This document shows positions 9,878-18,192 of a DNA stretch of 64,000 nucleotides, one piece after another. Below the pieces are notes generated by a model, which had not been told where the DNA came from, searched no databases, and worked only from the letters and a program-made list of their open reading frames with translations. Each line of letters begins with the position of its first letter. Position 1 is the first letter of the stretch. The position numbers were made by a program, and so were the translations under genes. The DNA comes from a virus, in IMG/VR virus record IMGVR_UViG_3300031673_008942, positions 49,637 through 113,636 of that record. One strand, given 5' to 3'.

Positions 9878-9920
9878 AAAGAGCGTTTAGGGGTATAATT
9901 CCTTAGACGCTCTTTTATTT
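9878..9920 (+). terminator. Rho-independent terminator after the virion gene block
   Basis: AAAGAGCGTTTAGG pairs with CCTTAGACGCTCTTT across a short loop, with one G-U pair and a one-base asymmetry, and is followed by TTTTATTT. It closes the tail/fibre unit before the SNF2 gene. The loop contains GGTATAAT (TATAAT at 9894-9899), so the same segment may also hold a promoter for the next unit, although no good -35 is visible. Confidence 0.75.
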
Positions 9921-9934
9921 AAATTCGGGATTGT

Positions 9935-11680
9935 ATGGCATATTTTAAGATTGACAAGGGTTTGATTAAGTTTCATGACGTATACAAGGTGAGGCGGAAG
10001 ATTCAGGAGGTCGGCGGGGTTTTCCGTGCTGATGAGAGTGTGTGGGTTCTCGCTTTTACCATAGAGAATTTAGAATTTGTTATTGATGAGATTCCTAATC
10101 TTTTTGTGCCAGACGGAATTGATGAGCTTGTTATTAATCAGCAGAAGAAAGAGAGGAAGCTTACTGAACTTAAGAAGGCTGCCAAGGATAATATCGAGAT
10201 AAGACTGAAGATTCCTGGATTAAAGGCTATTTTGTATCCCTATCAGAAAATGGGAGTGATGTATAGCCTTGTTAGTGGAAGTGGTATGCTGATAGCAGAT
10301 GAGATGGGTCTTGGGAAGTCTTTTCAAGCATTAGCATTGGCATTGATGTTAAAACATCAGGGAAGGGCAAAGAGCGCATTGTTGGTAACGCCTGCTTCTT
10401 TGAAGTTTAACTGGCCTTTAGAGATTGAGAAATTTACTGATGAAAAATACGTAGTGATTGATGGAACCCCGGAGCAACGTATTGCTCAGTGGTTGCGGAA
10501 AGATGTGTTTTTTTATGTGGTGAACTATGAATTACTTTTGGAGGATTTATTTGGTGGCAAGGAACCAAAGGAAAAGGATGATGAAACTTCAGAGCAAAGA
10601 GTGCGAAGAGAGAAGAGGCAATCCAAAATAGCAAAAAGGGAACGGATACTTTCTCCTTTGAGGGATAAAGTGTGGGATTTCATATCGGTAGATGAGATAC
10701 ATAATATAAAGAATCCTGGAAGTAAGCGAAGTAAGAATATTAAGAGTTTGAAGGGTGATTTTAGGATTGGCTTATCGGGCACTCCTTTGGATGGGAAGTT
10801 GGAAGAGTTGCATAGTGTTATGGAGTTTATTATGCCGGGATTATTGGGAAGCCGAACTCGTTTTCTTCAGAAGCATGCTGTTACTAATTGGAGTGGGGAT
10901 GTTGTTTCCTATAAGAATATAAATGAGGTTAGTGAGAAGATTGCTCCTTTCTTTATTAGGAGGCTGAAGAAGAATGTTTTGAAAGACCTGCCTGACAAGA
11001 TATATGAGAATAGGATTATTGAGTTAAGCCCGGCTGAGAGAAAAATATATAATGATATTAAGAAGAAGAGACATGAGATAACGGAAGATGCGGAGGCCAT
11101 GGTTCTGACGATTAGGTGTAAGCAATTTCTGGACAGTCCTGAGTTAATTGAAGAGGAGGGTGAGTCTTCCAAATTAGAGTCGTTTAAGGAGGTAATTCAG
11201 GAAGTTGTTATAGAGAATATGCACAAGGTTATCATTTTCAGCCAGTATAAAAAGATGACTGATATTCTTGTAAGAGTATTAGAAGAAATGGGTTTGAAGT
11301 GTCTTTACATTCATGGAGAAGTTCCTAAGGCTAAGAGAGCTCAGATGCAGGAGCAGTTTAATACGGATGATTCAATTGACTGTATTATAGGGACGGAAGC
11401 GATGTCCACAGGGCTTAATTTTATTGGGGGCGATATCGTTATTAATTATGATGATAATTGGGCTCCTGCCATTATGCGTCAACGTGAAGACCGTGCTCAC
11501 AGAATTGGTCAAAAGAATACAGTAACTGTAATAAATTTCATTTGTCGTGATACAATAGAAGAGCGTATTCGAGAGCGTCTCTATGAGAAGGAAATTGTCT
11601 CCAATGAAGTATTGGGGGATGGTTTAGATGAATATGTTTTAAAACGTTTAGGACCAAAAGATATATTAGGACTTTTATAA
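9935..11680 (+). CDS. SNF2-family DNA helicase/translocase
   Basis: A 581-residue superfamily 2 ATPase. A short N-terminal domain (1-95) precedes the Q-like segment LYPYQKMGV. Motif I is DEMGLGKS (122-129), motif II is DEIH (about 253), motif III is LSGTPLDG, and motifs V and VI are MSTGLNF and QREDRAHRIGQ (about 515-525). The pattern is that of SNF2/Rad54/HARP-type proteins, which move on double-stranded DNA, and phage members act in replication or recombination. Only a weak CGGGA lies before the ATG. It abuts the DnaB-like helicase gene with no gap, consistent with one replication operon. Confidence 0.9.
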   Translation: MAYFKIDKGLIKFHDVYKVRRKIQEVGGVFRADESVWVLAFTIENLEFVIDEIPNLFVPDGIDELVINQQKKERKLTELKKAAKDNIEIRLKIPGLKAILYPYQKMGVMYSLVSGSGMLIADEMGLGKSFQALALALMLKHQGRAKSALLVTPASLKFNWPLEIEKFTDEKYVVIDGTPEQRIAQWLRKDVFFYVVNYELLLEDLFGGKEPKEKDDETSEQRVRREKRQSKIAKRERILSPLRDKVWDFISVDEIHNIKNPGSKRSKNIKSLKGDFRIGLSGTPLDGKLEELHSVMEFIMPGLLGSRTRFLQKHAVTNWSGDVVSYKNINEVSEKIAPFFIRRLKKNVLKDLPDKIYENRIIELSPAERKIYNDIKKKRHEITEDAEAMVLTIRCKQFLDSPELIEEEGESSKLESFKEVIQEVVIENMHKVIIFSQYKKMTDILVRVLEEMGLKCLYIHGEVPKAKRAQMQEQFNTDDSIDCIIGTEAMSTGLNFIGGDIVINYDDNWAPAIMRQREDRAHRIGQKNTVTVINFICRDTIEERIRERLYEKEIVSNEVLGDGLDEYVLKRLGPKDILGLL

Positions 11681-13216
11681 ATGGCAAGTTTTGATGATAC
11701 TAGGGAATTGGAAAGAACATTTCTTAAGCTTCTTATGAAGACTAAGATGATGGCACGGTTAAATATATTTAAGGTGAGGAGGGAATGGTTCACTGGAAAA
11801 GAAAGATTGTTCATATGGGAATGTATTAAGAGCACTTTTGATAATTCTAAGAGTATTCTTACAAGACGTTTATTTTTATATGAGTTGCAGGGACGCATAG
11901 ATGATGAAAAGGAGAGGGATTATTATGCTTCGGAATGGGAGATGGTTGAAGATACTGAGGTTTTTGAGGATGCCGATGGGCTGATTAGTCGGCTTAAAGA
12001 GGCTGTTATTGGTCGTAGAATAATGGATGCGGCAGAGGAGATGGCTATGAAGCTTGAGTCTGCTAATATTCAAGAAGCTTTAGAATCTCTTAAAAGGTCG
12101 GCAATCTCTATTAACAATGATGGTGGAGATGACCATGAGATTGTTGAGATTACTGATTACCAACATCGTTTGAAGGTTTTACGGGATAAGCAGGAGCATC
12201 CGGAGAAGTATTTAGGGATTAAAACTGGCTTTCCTTCATTTGATAGGTGTACTGGTGGTTTGTTTAAAGAGGAGCTTTTATTGGTAGCAGGTGTAACAGG
12301 CTTGGGGAAGTCTACCTTTGTGAAGCAATTACAATATGGAATTATTACCAACAATATAGATAAGAATGTTTTACATATTGCGAATGAGGAGAGTCAAGAC
12401 CAAGTAGAAATGAAGTTTGACTCTCTCCTGACGGAAGTCCCCTATTTGGATTATAAGCTTGCTCGGACTTCTGAGGATGATATTGAGAAGTGGATTGAGA
12501 CGATGGAGAAGACTCTTAAAAATCCGGGAGTGGGTCGTATTTTCGTAAAAGAGGTTCCTCAGTTTACTGACGTCACCCTGGTTGAGCAGGCATATAACGA
12601 GCTCAAAGAAAAGGGGATTGATATTCATGTTATCATTATTGACCATTTACCCCATATTAAACCTATAGGTCAAGTCTGGGGTGAGAACGATGAAAGGGCA
12701 AAAGCGGCGGCAGATTGCAAGCAGTTGGCGAAGAATTGTAAATGTTCTGTGGTCATCCCTACCCAAGCTGCCACAGAAGTAGAGGAAAAACAATCAAAGG
12801 GGAAGAGGGCGGGAAGATTAGATGTGTATGGTTCAAAGGGGCAGATACATGTGGCAAATTCTTTCTTGATGATTACAAAGAGAGGGACTTTTGAAGAGGT
12901 TGGTAAACCAGATTATTTATGGGATGTTCATTGGCTTTGCGATATGAAGAAGAATAGAGATGGCCCTGGGTTCTACTTTGAAGCTCGGCATTATGTTGAG
13001 ATTGGAAAGGTTGAAGAGATATTAGGTGATAATGCTTTTGATAATTGGGATGATGAGCCAGAACCCTCTCCTTCTCCAGAACCCGAAATTTATAATGAAG
13101 ATGATGGGGAAGCTGAGGATGTTTCTGATAGTGGGGTAAAAATTGATGAGAATGTTCCAGAAAAATCCGAGAAAAAAAGTAGTTTTTTGGATAGATTGCC
13201 CAAGATTGGCGTATAA
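11681..13216 (+). CDS. DnaB-like replicative helicase
   Basis: A 511-residue RecA-fold hexameric helicase. The N-terminal 150 residues are helical, as in DnaB N-terminal domains. Then comes the DnaB-type lead-in TGFPSFDRCTGGLFKEELLL, Walker A GVTGLGKST (about 204-212), a conserved N-E-E-S (about 237), Walker B VIIIDHLPHI (about 317), and a K-x-G-Q-I-H-V-A-N motif near residue 385, like the later DnaB motifs. The last 75 residues are acidic, rich in Pro and Glu, and probably disordered. It would unwind the fork ahead of the DnaE-type polymerase and work with the primase two genes downstream. Confidence 0.88.
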   Translation: MASFDDTRELERTFLKLLMKTKMMARLNIFKVRREWFTGKERLFIWECIKSTFDNSKSILTRRLFLYELQGRIDDEKERDYYASEWEMVEDTEVFEDADGLISRLKEAVIGRRIMDAAEEMAMKLESANIQEALESLKRSAISINNDGGDDHEIVEITDYQHRLKVLRDKQEHPEKYLGIKTGFPSFDRCTGGLFKEELLLVAGVTGLGKSTFVKQLQYGIITNNIDKNVLHIANEESQDQVEMKFDSLLTEVPYLDYKLARTSEDDIEKWIETMEKTLKNPGVGRIFVKEVPQFTDVTLVEQAYNELKEKGIDIHVIIIDHLPHIKPIGQVWGENDERAKAAADCKQLAKNCKCSVVIPTQAATEVEEKQSKGKRAGRLDVYGSKGQIHVANSFLMITKRGTFEEVGKPDYLWDVHWLCDMKKNRDGPGFYFEARHYVEIGKVEEILGDNAFDNWDDEPEPSPSPEPEIYNEDDGEAEDVSDSGVKIDENVPEKSEKKSSFLDRLPKIGV

Positions 13217-13217
13217 T
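13212..13217 (+). promoter_or_regulatory. Possible -10 element before the YhaM-like gene
   Basis: TATAAT preceded by GCG lies at the end of the DnaB-like gene, about 40 bases before the next start. The predicted transcription start would be near 13224. No convincing -35 is seen at 17 bases. It is listed because most other gene junctions in this operon overlap, while this one leaves a 40-base gap. Confidence 0.25.
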
Positions 13218-13256
13218 AAAATGATAGTTTAAATGATAAAAATAGGATGATTGAAG

Positions 13257-14204
13257 ATGTCAGAACATGTATTGATAACACACCAAAATATTGGTGACTC
13301 TTTTAGTGGGGTTTATTATATTGAGCAATTACACATCAGAGAAACTACTGGTGGAAAAGATTTTACCGAGCTCATATTGAGAGATAAGAGTGGTTCCCGA
13401 AGTGTTAAGTACTGGGGCGTTGTGGGTGGATTGGCCAAGGGTGACTGGGGATTTGTAAGTGCCAGAGTAGAAGAATATATGGGTGGCCCAAGTATTATTG
13501 CTAAGAATTTGGAGAAGGAAGATGCTCCTTCGGATTTGTCAGCGTATGTCCCTGTGTCAGAAGACCATGATAAGAATCTTGAAAAGTTTTCTAAGCTAAT
13601 TGAGGAACTTCGTAAATTGTGTTCGGAGGTTGGTGATAATACGCCACTTATAATTGTGGAGTCTATATTTACTGATAAGTTCAGGGCTCAGTTTTGTGAT
13701 GCCCCTGGCGGTTATGGGTTCTATGGTTGCAAGGGAGGAGCCTTGGCTCGGACGGTTCGAGTTGGCATGAGTGTGAGATTTTTAAGTGGAAATTATAAGT
13801 TGTCTCCTTTGGATAAGGCTATCGCTGTAGCCTCTGCTCTGCTTTATTCTATTGGAGCAGCAGAGGTTTTCCATATGAAAGATTGTATGCCTGATGAAAA
13901 GACTTATGGTGCTCTTTTAGGGGTAGAGGGATATACTAACTCCCGTCTATTATCCGTCTTTAGAAAATTGGTAAAAGGAGGCGAGGCAGATAAAGACAGT
14001 GGCATGCGTGTTTTACATGCTGTTGCATCGGCTCGTGAGACTGCGGTTAAGGCAATGACTAAAGAAGGAATTATCTTGTCAATGGCAAATCGCATGGATG
14101 AAGAGGTTTCAAATGCCTTGAATTTTATTGATGATGATATTAACGAGGAAGAGGACTTTACCGCTTTCGACCCAAAGAGTAAGCGTCGATACCTCAAGGT
14201 ATGA
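13257..14204 (+). CDS. OB-fold/HD-like protein (YhaM-related), HD motif lost
   Basis: With the ATG at 13257 (AGGA nine bases upstream; a TTG at 13251 is also possible) the product has 315 residues. Residues 8-75 match the OB domain of YhaM-type 3'-5' exoribonucleases (I-G-D-S-F-S-G-V-Y-Y-I, then F-T-E-L-I-L-R-D-K-S-G). The next domain follows the layout of the YhaM HD domain (PGGYGFYGCKGGALARTVRV, then SALLYSIGAAE). The expected His of G-G-L-x-E-H-T and the H-D of L-H-D-I-G-K are replaced, so catalysis by the usual HD chemistry is unlikely. It may be a nucleic-acid-binding accessory of the replisome. The C-terminal tail is acidic. Confidence 0.6.
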   Translation: MSEHVLITHQNIGDSFSGVYYIEQLHIRETTGGKDFTELILRDKSGSRSVKYWGVVGGLAKGDWGFVSARVEEYMGGPSIIAKNLEKEDAPSDLSAYVPVSEDHDKNLEKFSKLIEELRKLCSEVGDNTPLIIVESIFTDKFRAQFCDAPGGYGFYGCKGGALARTVRVGMSVRFLSGNYKLSPLDKAIAVASALLYSIGAAEVFHMKDCMPDEKTYGALLGVEGYTNSRLLSVFRKLVKGGEADKDSGMRVLHAVASARETAVKAMTKEGIILSMANRMDEEVSNALNFIDDDINEEEDFTAFDPKSKRRYLKV

Positions 14205-15307
14205 GTCTTAGCGAACAAGAAATTGCTCGTTACAAAGACATAGAGTGGTTGATGCCTCATGTGGACGTGGAGGATGTTCTAGACCGCTTGGGTGTTGAGC
14301 ATGGACATGAGCGAAATAGCGAAATAATGGCCTTTTGCCCTGACCATGAACATCATACAGGAAATTCTCCAAGTCATCCTAAATGGGGTTTAAATACTGA
14401 TACGGGAAAGACCTATTGCTTTACTGAAGACCGAGGTAGTAATTTGGTTTTCACGATTTGTAGAGTATTGGATTGTGGGGCTGATGCTGCGGTAAGTTTT
14501 ATGACTGGTAGCGATGTGACGAATCTAAGGGCTTCTGGTTTGAAGGGTAGAATATCCAAGCTTAGGCGTAAAGATGTAAAAAAGAGAAATGCTGAAGAGC
14601 CAGGCGAGGTATGGGGGTTGGATAAGATTCAAAAGGATTTGAACAATCGTCCAGTTTCAGACCATTTATATGATTTTTTCATGCAACCTCCAGGGAAGCC
14701 TCCAAGCAATATTGTACAGAATACCGTGGATAGGTTTGGGGTTTTTGAGAGGAGGTGGGGATATTATACTAATCGAGCTATCATTCCTTTTTATATGCAT
14801 GGAAAAATTATCGGTTTTTGTGCTATTGATATGCTTGGGGAGAGGGAGTGGGTGCAGATGCATCCATTGAAGGACTCATCAGATTATAGGAAGGTATTGT
14901 ATCCGCAAAATTTCAAATCAAACGAGTGTCTGTTTAATTATGATAATTGTGAAAAAGGGTCGAAGATTATATTGACTGAGGGGGCACGAGAGGTGATGAA
15001 GTTGAGCCAGGAGGGCTTCCCTAATAGCTTGGCAGTGTTGGGTTCTGGTCTGGGAAGCAGTGACCCATTGGAGGTTGGGGACTCACAGTTGAGACTTCTG
15101 GCAAAATTGGACCCAGAGGAAATCATTTTAATGTTTGACGGTGACAAGGCAGGATATAAAGCTACTGAAAAACTGGAGAAAAATCTATCGAGATTGTTTC
15201 CAGTTCGTCCGTGTAAATTGTTAAACGATACAGACCCGAAGATGCTTTGTCGTGATGAAATAAAAAAGATAATAAAAAGTTTTAAATTATCTTGTAATGA
15301 TTTTTGA
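14201..15307 (+). CDS. DnaG-type primase
   Basis: A 368-residue protein starting at an ATGA overlap. The N-terminal zinc-binding region has C46-P-D-H49 and C73, but the final Cys of the usual CHC2 F-x-C pair is replaced by T-E-D, so zinc binding may be modified. A central primase core is followed by TOPRIM motifs: the conserved Glu in IILTEGAREV (about 260) and the D-x-D in MFDGDKAGY (about 310). It would make RNA primers for the DnaB-like helicase and DnaE-type polymerase encoded nearby. Cellular DnaG is much longer, and the helicase-binding C-terminal domain is absent. Confidence 0.85.
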   Translation: MSLSEQEIARYKDIEWLMPHVDVEDVLDRLGVEHGHERNSEIMAFCPDHEHHTGNSPSHPKWGLNTDTGKTYCFTEDRGSNLVFTICRVLDCGADAAVSFMTGSDVTNLRASGLKGRISKLRRKDVKKRNAEEPGEVWGLDKIQKDLNNRPVSDHLYDFFMQPPGKPPSNIVQNTVDRFGVFERRWGYYTNRAIIPFYMHGKIIGFCAIDMLGEREWVQMHPLKDSSDYRKVLYPQNFKSNECLFNYDNCEKGSKIILTEGAREVMKLSQEGFPNSLAVLGSGLGSSDPLEVGDSQLRLLAKLDPEEIILMFDGDKAGYKATEKLEKNLSRLFPVRPCKLLNDTDPKMLCRDEIKKIIKSFKLSCNDF

Positions 15308-15368
15308 ACATGTAATATTGAATGATTATGCTTCCGGTGATGGTGTTACCTAAAGTATTTTGAGGCGT

Positions 15369-15435
15369 GCCCGTTTTGGGCTTTTTGTGGCAATTCCGTA
15401 TAGGAATTATTTATTAAAACTTGCCGATTTTCGGC
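15369..15435 (+). promoter_or_regulatory. Three consecutive hairpins, first terminator-like, before sigma-like gene
   Basis: The 153-base gap between primase and sigma-like gene holds three small stem-loops. GCCC-GTTTT-GGGC lies at 15369-15381 and is followed by TTTTT. AATTCC and GGAATT pair at 15392-15408 across a five-base loop. GCCGA and TCGGC pair at 15423-15435. The first resembles a weak terminator. The others form a structured leader that ends just before a GGAAGGAGAGG ribosome site. No promoter was identified with confidence. Confidence 0.5.
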
Positions 15436-15460
15436 TGTAGGCAGAGGAAGGAGAGGTGTA

Positions 15461-16282
15461 ATGGCTTCAGTTCTATTGGATGCGTATTGTGTCCAAAATA
15501 CCCGTGTTATAAAGCGTTTTCCAGTGGTTGATGCTTTAAGTTTCATTCGATTAAAAAGTTATTTTACGAGTGAGTCCCCCGTCAAACGAGTTGCAGTATC
15601 TTCTGTAGAAGAAGTTCCAGATATCCTGCATAGATTCCCCATAACCCAAGAGCTTGCGGCTGATATTATCGCTAATGGTTTACCGTGTGGTATGGAGTCA
15701 TCGAGCTATCCCAAGGAAGAATATATTATGGATGGCTTGTATCATAGTATATCAGCAATGGTATACAAATTATGTAGAAAATATACGGCGACTTGTACAA
15801 CTGACCTTGATGATTTGGCTCATGAGTGTTTGCATCGCATTTTTGCAAAGATTGGTCAGTTTAATAAAGATAAGGGGAAATTCACCACTTGGAGTTATCG
15901 GGTCTGCTTAAGTGTTTTGGCTCGTCGTTATCATAATGATAAGAAACGAAGTGACCGTTTTATTTCTGATGGGGAGGATGAGGAAAAGAATGAAAGGATG
16001 AGGAGTGGTATTGTCAGAGAGAAGGGAGTATCAGTTCTTAATGGTGAGATGAGGGAAGTTGTACGTAAGCTTTTGCGTGAATACCCTGAGAAGGCTGAGT
16101 TCGTTGAGGAATTATTTGGAAATATCAATAGTAATGACCATTTATTTCCTGTTTCGGTGTGCATTAGTGATTCTGCACGGAAGCTAGGTATAGAATATGT
16201 GGAAGCCTATACGTTTTTTAAGCGTGTCGTTCGTCCAATTTTTAAAGAATATTTTGAATACAGAGAGGTAACAAATGTCTGA
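15461..16282 (+). CDS. Sigma-70-family-like transcription factor
   Basis: A 273-residue protein with a strong AAGGAGAGG site. Residues about 88-155 match sigma region 2: a helix with V-Y-K-L-C-R-K-Y, then D-D-L-A-H-E-C-L-H-R-I-F in place of the usual D-L-x-Q-E-x, then K-G-K-F-T-T-W-S-Y-R and a basic L-A-R-R-Y-H-N-D-K-K. The C-terminal 30 residues (S-A-R-K-L-G-I-E-Y-V-E-A-Y-T-F-F-K-R) read like the region 4 helix-turn-helix. A phage sigma factor would redirect host RNA polymerase to phage promoters. Several TATAAT boxes here lack a -35 and are candidate targets. The N-terminal 80 residues are unassigned. Confidence 0.72.
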   Translation: MASVLLDAYCVQNTRVIKRFPVVDALSFIRLKSYFTSESPVKRVAVSSVEEVPDILHRFPITQELAADIIANGLPCGMESSSYPKEEYIMDGLYHSISAMVYKLCRKYTATCTTDLDDLAHECLHRIFAKIGQFNKDKGKFTTWSYRVCLSVLARRYHNDKKRSDRFISDGEDEEKNERMRSGIVREKGVSVLNGEMREVVRKLLREYPEKAEFVEELFGNINSNDHLFPVSVCISDSARKLGIEYVEAYTFFKRVVRPIFKEYFEYREVTNV

Positions 16283-16706
16283 TATGAAGATGCATAGCCC
16301 AACCCAGGCTATAAAAATGGGTAGTTGTTTTGGTCACTACGATGAAAATGATAAAATTTGTGGTAAGTGTGTGGTAAACGGGGTGAGTTTCCCTTCTCCA
16401 TATTCATGTAATGTTGCTACTGCGAAGAGGCAAAAGGCAGAAAGTGCGGGTGTTGAAGACCTTGAGGACATTGATGCATGGGATTATTTGATGAAGTCCC
16501 TTCAGGGTAGGTTGGATTTATCAATTACTAAAAATGATAAAGCTATCAGTTATGATTTTGCAGCTGATGATGGAACTCACAAAATTCGTGTTATTTCCAT
16601 GATAGGTTCTGAAAGGGTAATGATAATGGCATCTGGCTTCAAGGAGAAGTATGAGAAGTTAGAGTCATTGGAATTTGTGGAGAATATTTTAAAGAAATTG
16701 CTATGA
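16275..16706 (+). CDS. Small protein with N-terminal Cys4 motif
   Basis: A 143-residue protein starting eight bases before the end of the sigma-like gene, with GAGAGG upstream. Near the N-terminus, C-F-G-H-Y-D is followed by C-G-K-C and a further C-N about 13 residues later, four cysteines that could bind a metal. The remainder is a small alpha/beta domain (V-M-I-M-A-S-G-F-K-E-K-Y near residue 115). It overlaps the helicase gene by four bases. No family is recognised. A role in transcription or replication is suggested only by its neighbours. Confidence 0.5.
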   Translation: MSDMKMHSPTQAIKMGSCFGHYDENDKICGKCVVNGVSFPSPYSCNVATAKRQKAESAGVEDLEDIDAWDYLMKSLQGRLDLSITKNDKAISYDFAADDGTHKIRVISMIGSERVMIMASGFKEKYEKLESLEFVENILKKLL

Positions 16707-17617
16707 GGACTGTTAATTATCCTTATTTCCAACCTTCATTTGCAAACTTTAATAAAGCCCAGATAGCCGTTGTTCCTTATTTTGATGAGGATGTTAATTT
16801 GGTTGTGTCTTTTCCCACTGCGGTGGGCAAGACTGTTATCGCAGAATGTTGTTTTGGATACCATTTATCTACAGAGAAGGATAGTCGAGTAGTATATGTC
16901 TCTCCTCTTCGAAGGCTTACTTCTGAAAAATATGAGAATTGGAGTTCTGAGTCACAGTTTTGTGATTATGGAGTAATGCAGAGTACTGGAGAAGACCCTG
17001 CTCCCATGAAAGACTTTGAAAATTCCAGAATATCTTTACTTACGAGTGAGTCTTTTGATTCAAAAACCAGAGTAAAAACATATCGTGAATGGTTAAAGGG
17101 TGTTGCATGTGTGGTTATTGATGAGGCTCATTTGATAGGACATGAGAAGAGGGGAGGTGCTGTTGAGAATGCTTTAATGCGTTTTACTTCCATAAATACT
17201 ACTGCACGATTAATTTTATTATCAGCTACTATGAGTAACTCAATGGAGATTGCTAAATGGATAAAATCTCTTAATGGCAAAGAAACAAAGCATATTAAGA
17301 GTGACTGGCGACCGGTGAAGATAAACCGGGAGTTTTATGAAATACCGGATGGTAACGAGTCAAAGATAAGAGCCGTTGTCGCTCATCTTAAAAAGAGCAA
17401 TTTTACAGGAAAGACGATTGTTTTTGTTCATTCTAAGGCAGTTGGAAAAGAGATTGTGAATAGGTTAAGTAAAGAAAGAATAAAATCGGCTTTTCATAAT
17501 TCTGGTTTAAATAAGAGAAAGCGAGCCGAAATTGAAAAAGAATTTGATGATGCGTATTCAGAATTGAATGTACTGGTTAGTACGAGCACTCTTGGAGCAG
17601 GAGTTAATATAGGATGA
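16703..17617 (+). CDS. Ski2/Hel308-like helicase, N-terminal half (split gene)
   Basis: The 304 residues hold RecA domain 1 and part of domain 2 of a superfamily 2 helicase. Motif I is FPTAVGKT (37-44), motif Ia is V-S-P-L-R-R-L, motif II is DEAH (about 141), motif III is LLSATM (about 172) and motif IV is IVFVHSK. The frame stops in the middle of motif V, just after STSTLGAGVNIG. The missing continuation appears in the same frame at 18188, after a uracil-DNA glycosylase gene. Joined, the sequence reads GAGVNIG-ADRVIITG, which fits the Hel308 motif GVNLPARRVI without gap. This half has no complete second RecA domain and is unlikely to act alone. Confidence 0.88.
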   Translation: MRTVNYPYFQPSFANFNKAQIAVVPYFDEDVNLVVSFPTAVGKTVIAECCFGYHLSTEKDSRVVYVSPLRRLTSEKYENWSSESQFCDYGVMQSTGEDPAPMKDFENSRISLLTSESFDSKTRVKTYREWLKGVACVVIDEAHLIGHEKRGGAVENALMRFTSINTTARLILLSATMSNSMEIAKWIKSLNGKETKHIKSDWRPVKINREFYEIPDGNESKIRAVVAHLKKSNFTGKTIVFVHSKAVGKEIVNRLSKERIKSAFHNSGLNKRKRAEIEKEFDDAYSELNVLVSTSTLGAGVNIG

Positions 17618-18192
17618 ATGATTTAGACATATTAAAAAAAGAATGTTTGGGTTGTACTAAATGTGCAATTGGGGGTGTTCATTTGGATAATGGTCTTTCT
17701 AATGTTTTTTCCAATATGAATATTGATGCTGATATTATGGTAGTGGGTCAGAATCCAGGTTCTGATGAGGTTAAAGGTGCTGAACCTTTTATTGGTGATA
17801 GTGGTAAGTTTTTTGATAAAGTAATGTTGGAAGTTTGTGGCCTTTCAAGAGATGATTTTTATATTTCTAATGTAGTAAGATGCTACACTCCTGGAAATAG
17901 GAAGCCTTATCAAAATGAGATAGATTCCTGTAGGGATTTCCTTGATAAAGAGATTGAATTAGTTAAGCCCAAGTTCATTATAGGTCTTGGAAGTTTTGCT
18001 TTTAAGCAATTAACTGGAATGAGCGGTATTATGAAGCATCATGGAGAATTGGTATTCTCTATTCGATACAAAGTTAATGTTATTCCCTTGTTACATCCAA
18101 GTCCTTTGAATATTCAAAAGGGTGACTGTTTAGGAATGTTCTATGATGATTTAGAGAAGGTCAAATCATATTTGGAGAGTCTAGATGGCTGA
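17614..18192 (+). CDS. Family 4-type uracil-DNA glycosylase (Fe-S) inserted in helicase gene
   Basis: A 192-residue protein with the four cysteines of 4Fe-4S family 4 UDGs: C14-x2-C17, then C90 and C106 with the typical 15-residue spacing. The uracil-pocket motif I is GQNPGSDE (45-52) and the second catalytic motif is HPSP (161-164). It removes uracil from DNA. The gene begins at an ATGA overlap with the first helicase half and ends eight bases into the second half, in a different frame from both. Whole and apparently intact, it accounts for almost exactly the extra DNA that splits the helicase. Confidence 0.9.
   Translation: MNDLDILKKECLGCTKCAIGGVHLDNGLSNVFSNMNIDADIMVVGQNPGSDEVKGAEPFIGDSGKFFDKVMLEVCGLSRDDFYISNVVRCYTPGNRKPYQNEIDSCRDFLDKEIELVKPKFIIGLGSFAFKQLTGMSGIMKHHGELVFSIRYKVNVIPLLHPSPLNIQKGDCLGMFYDDLEKVKSYLESLDG

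Noticed and set aside
17614-18192. Intein or self-splicing intron splitting the helicase
   Set aside because: The inserted part is fully taken by a UDG frame, with no intein ends (C-x, H-N) and no room for a group I core. A trans-acting split gene explains it better.
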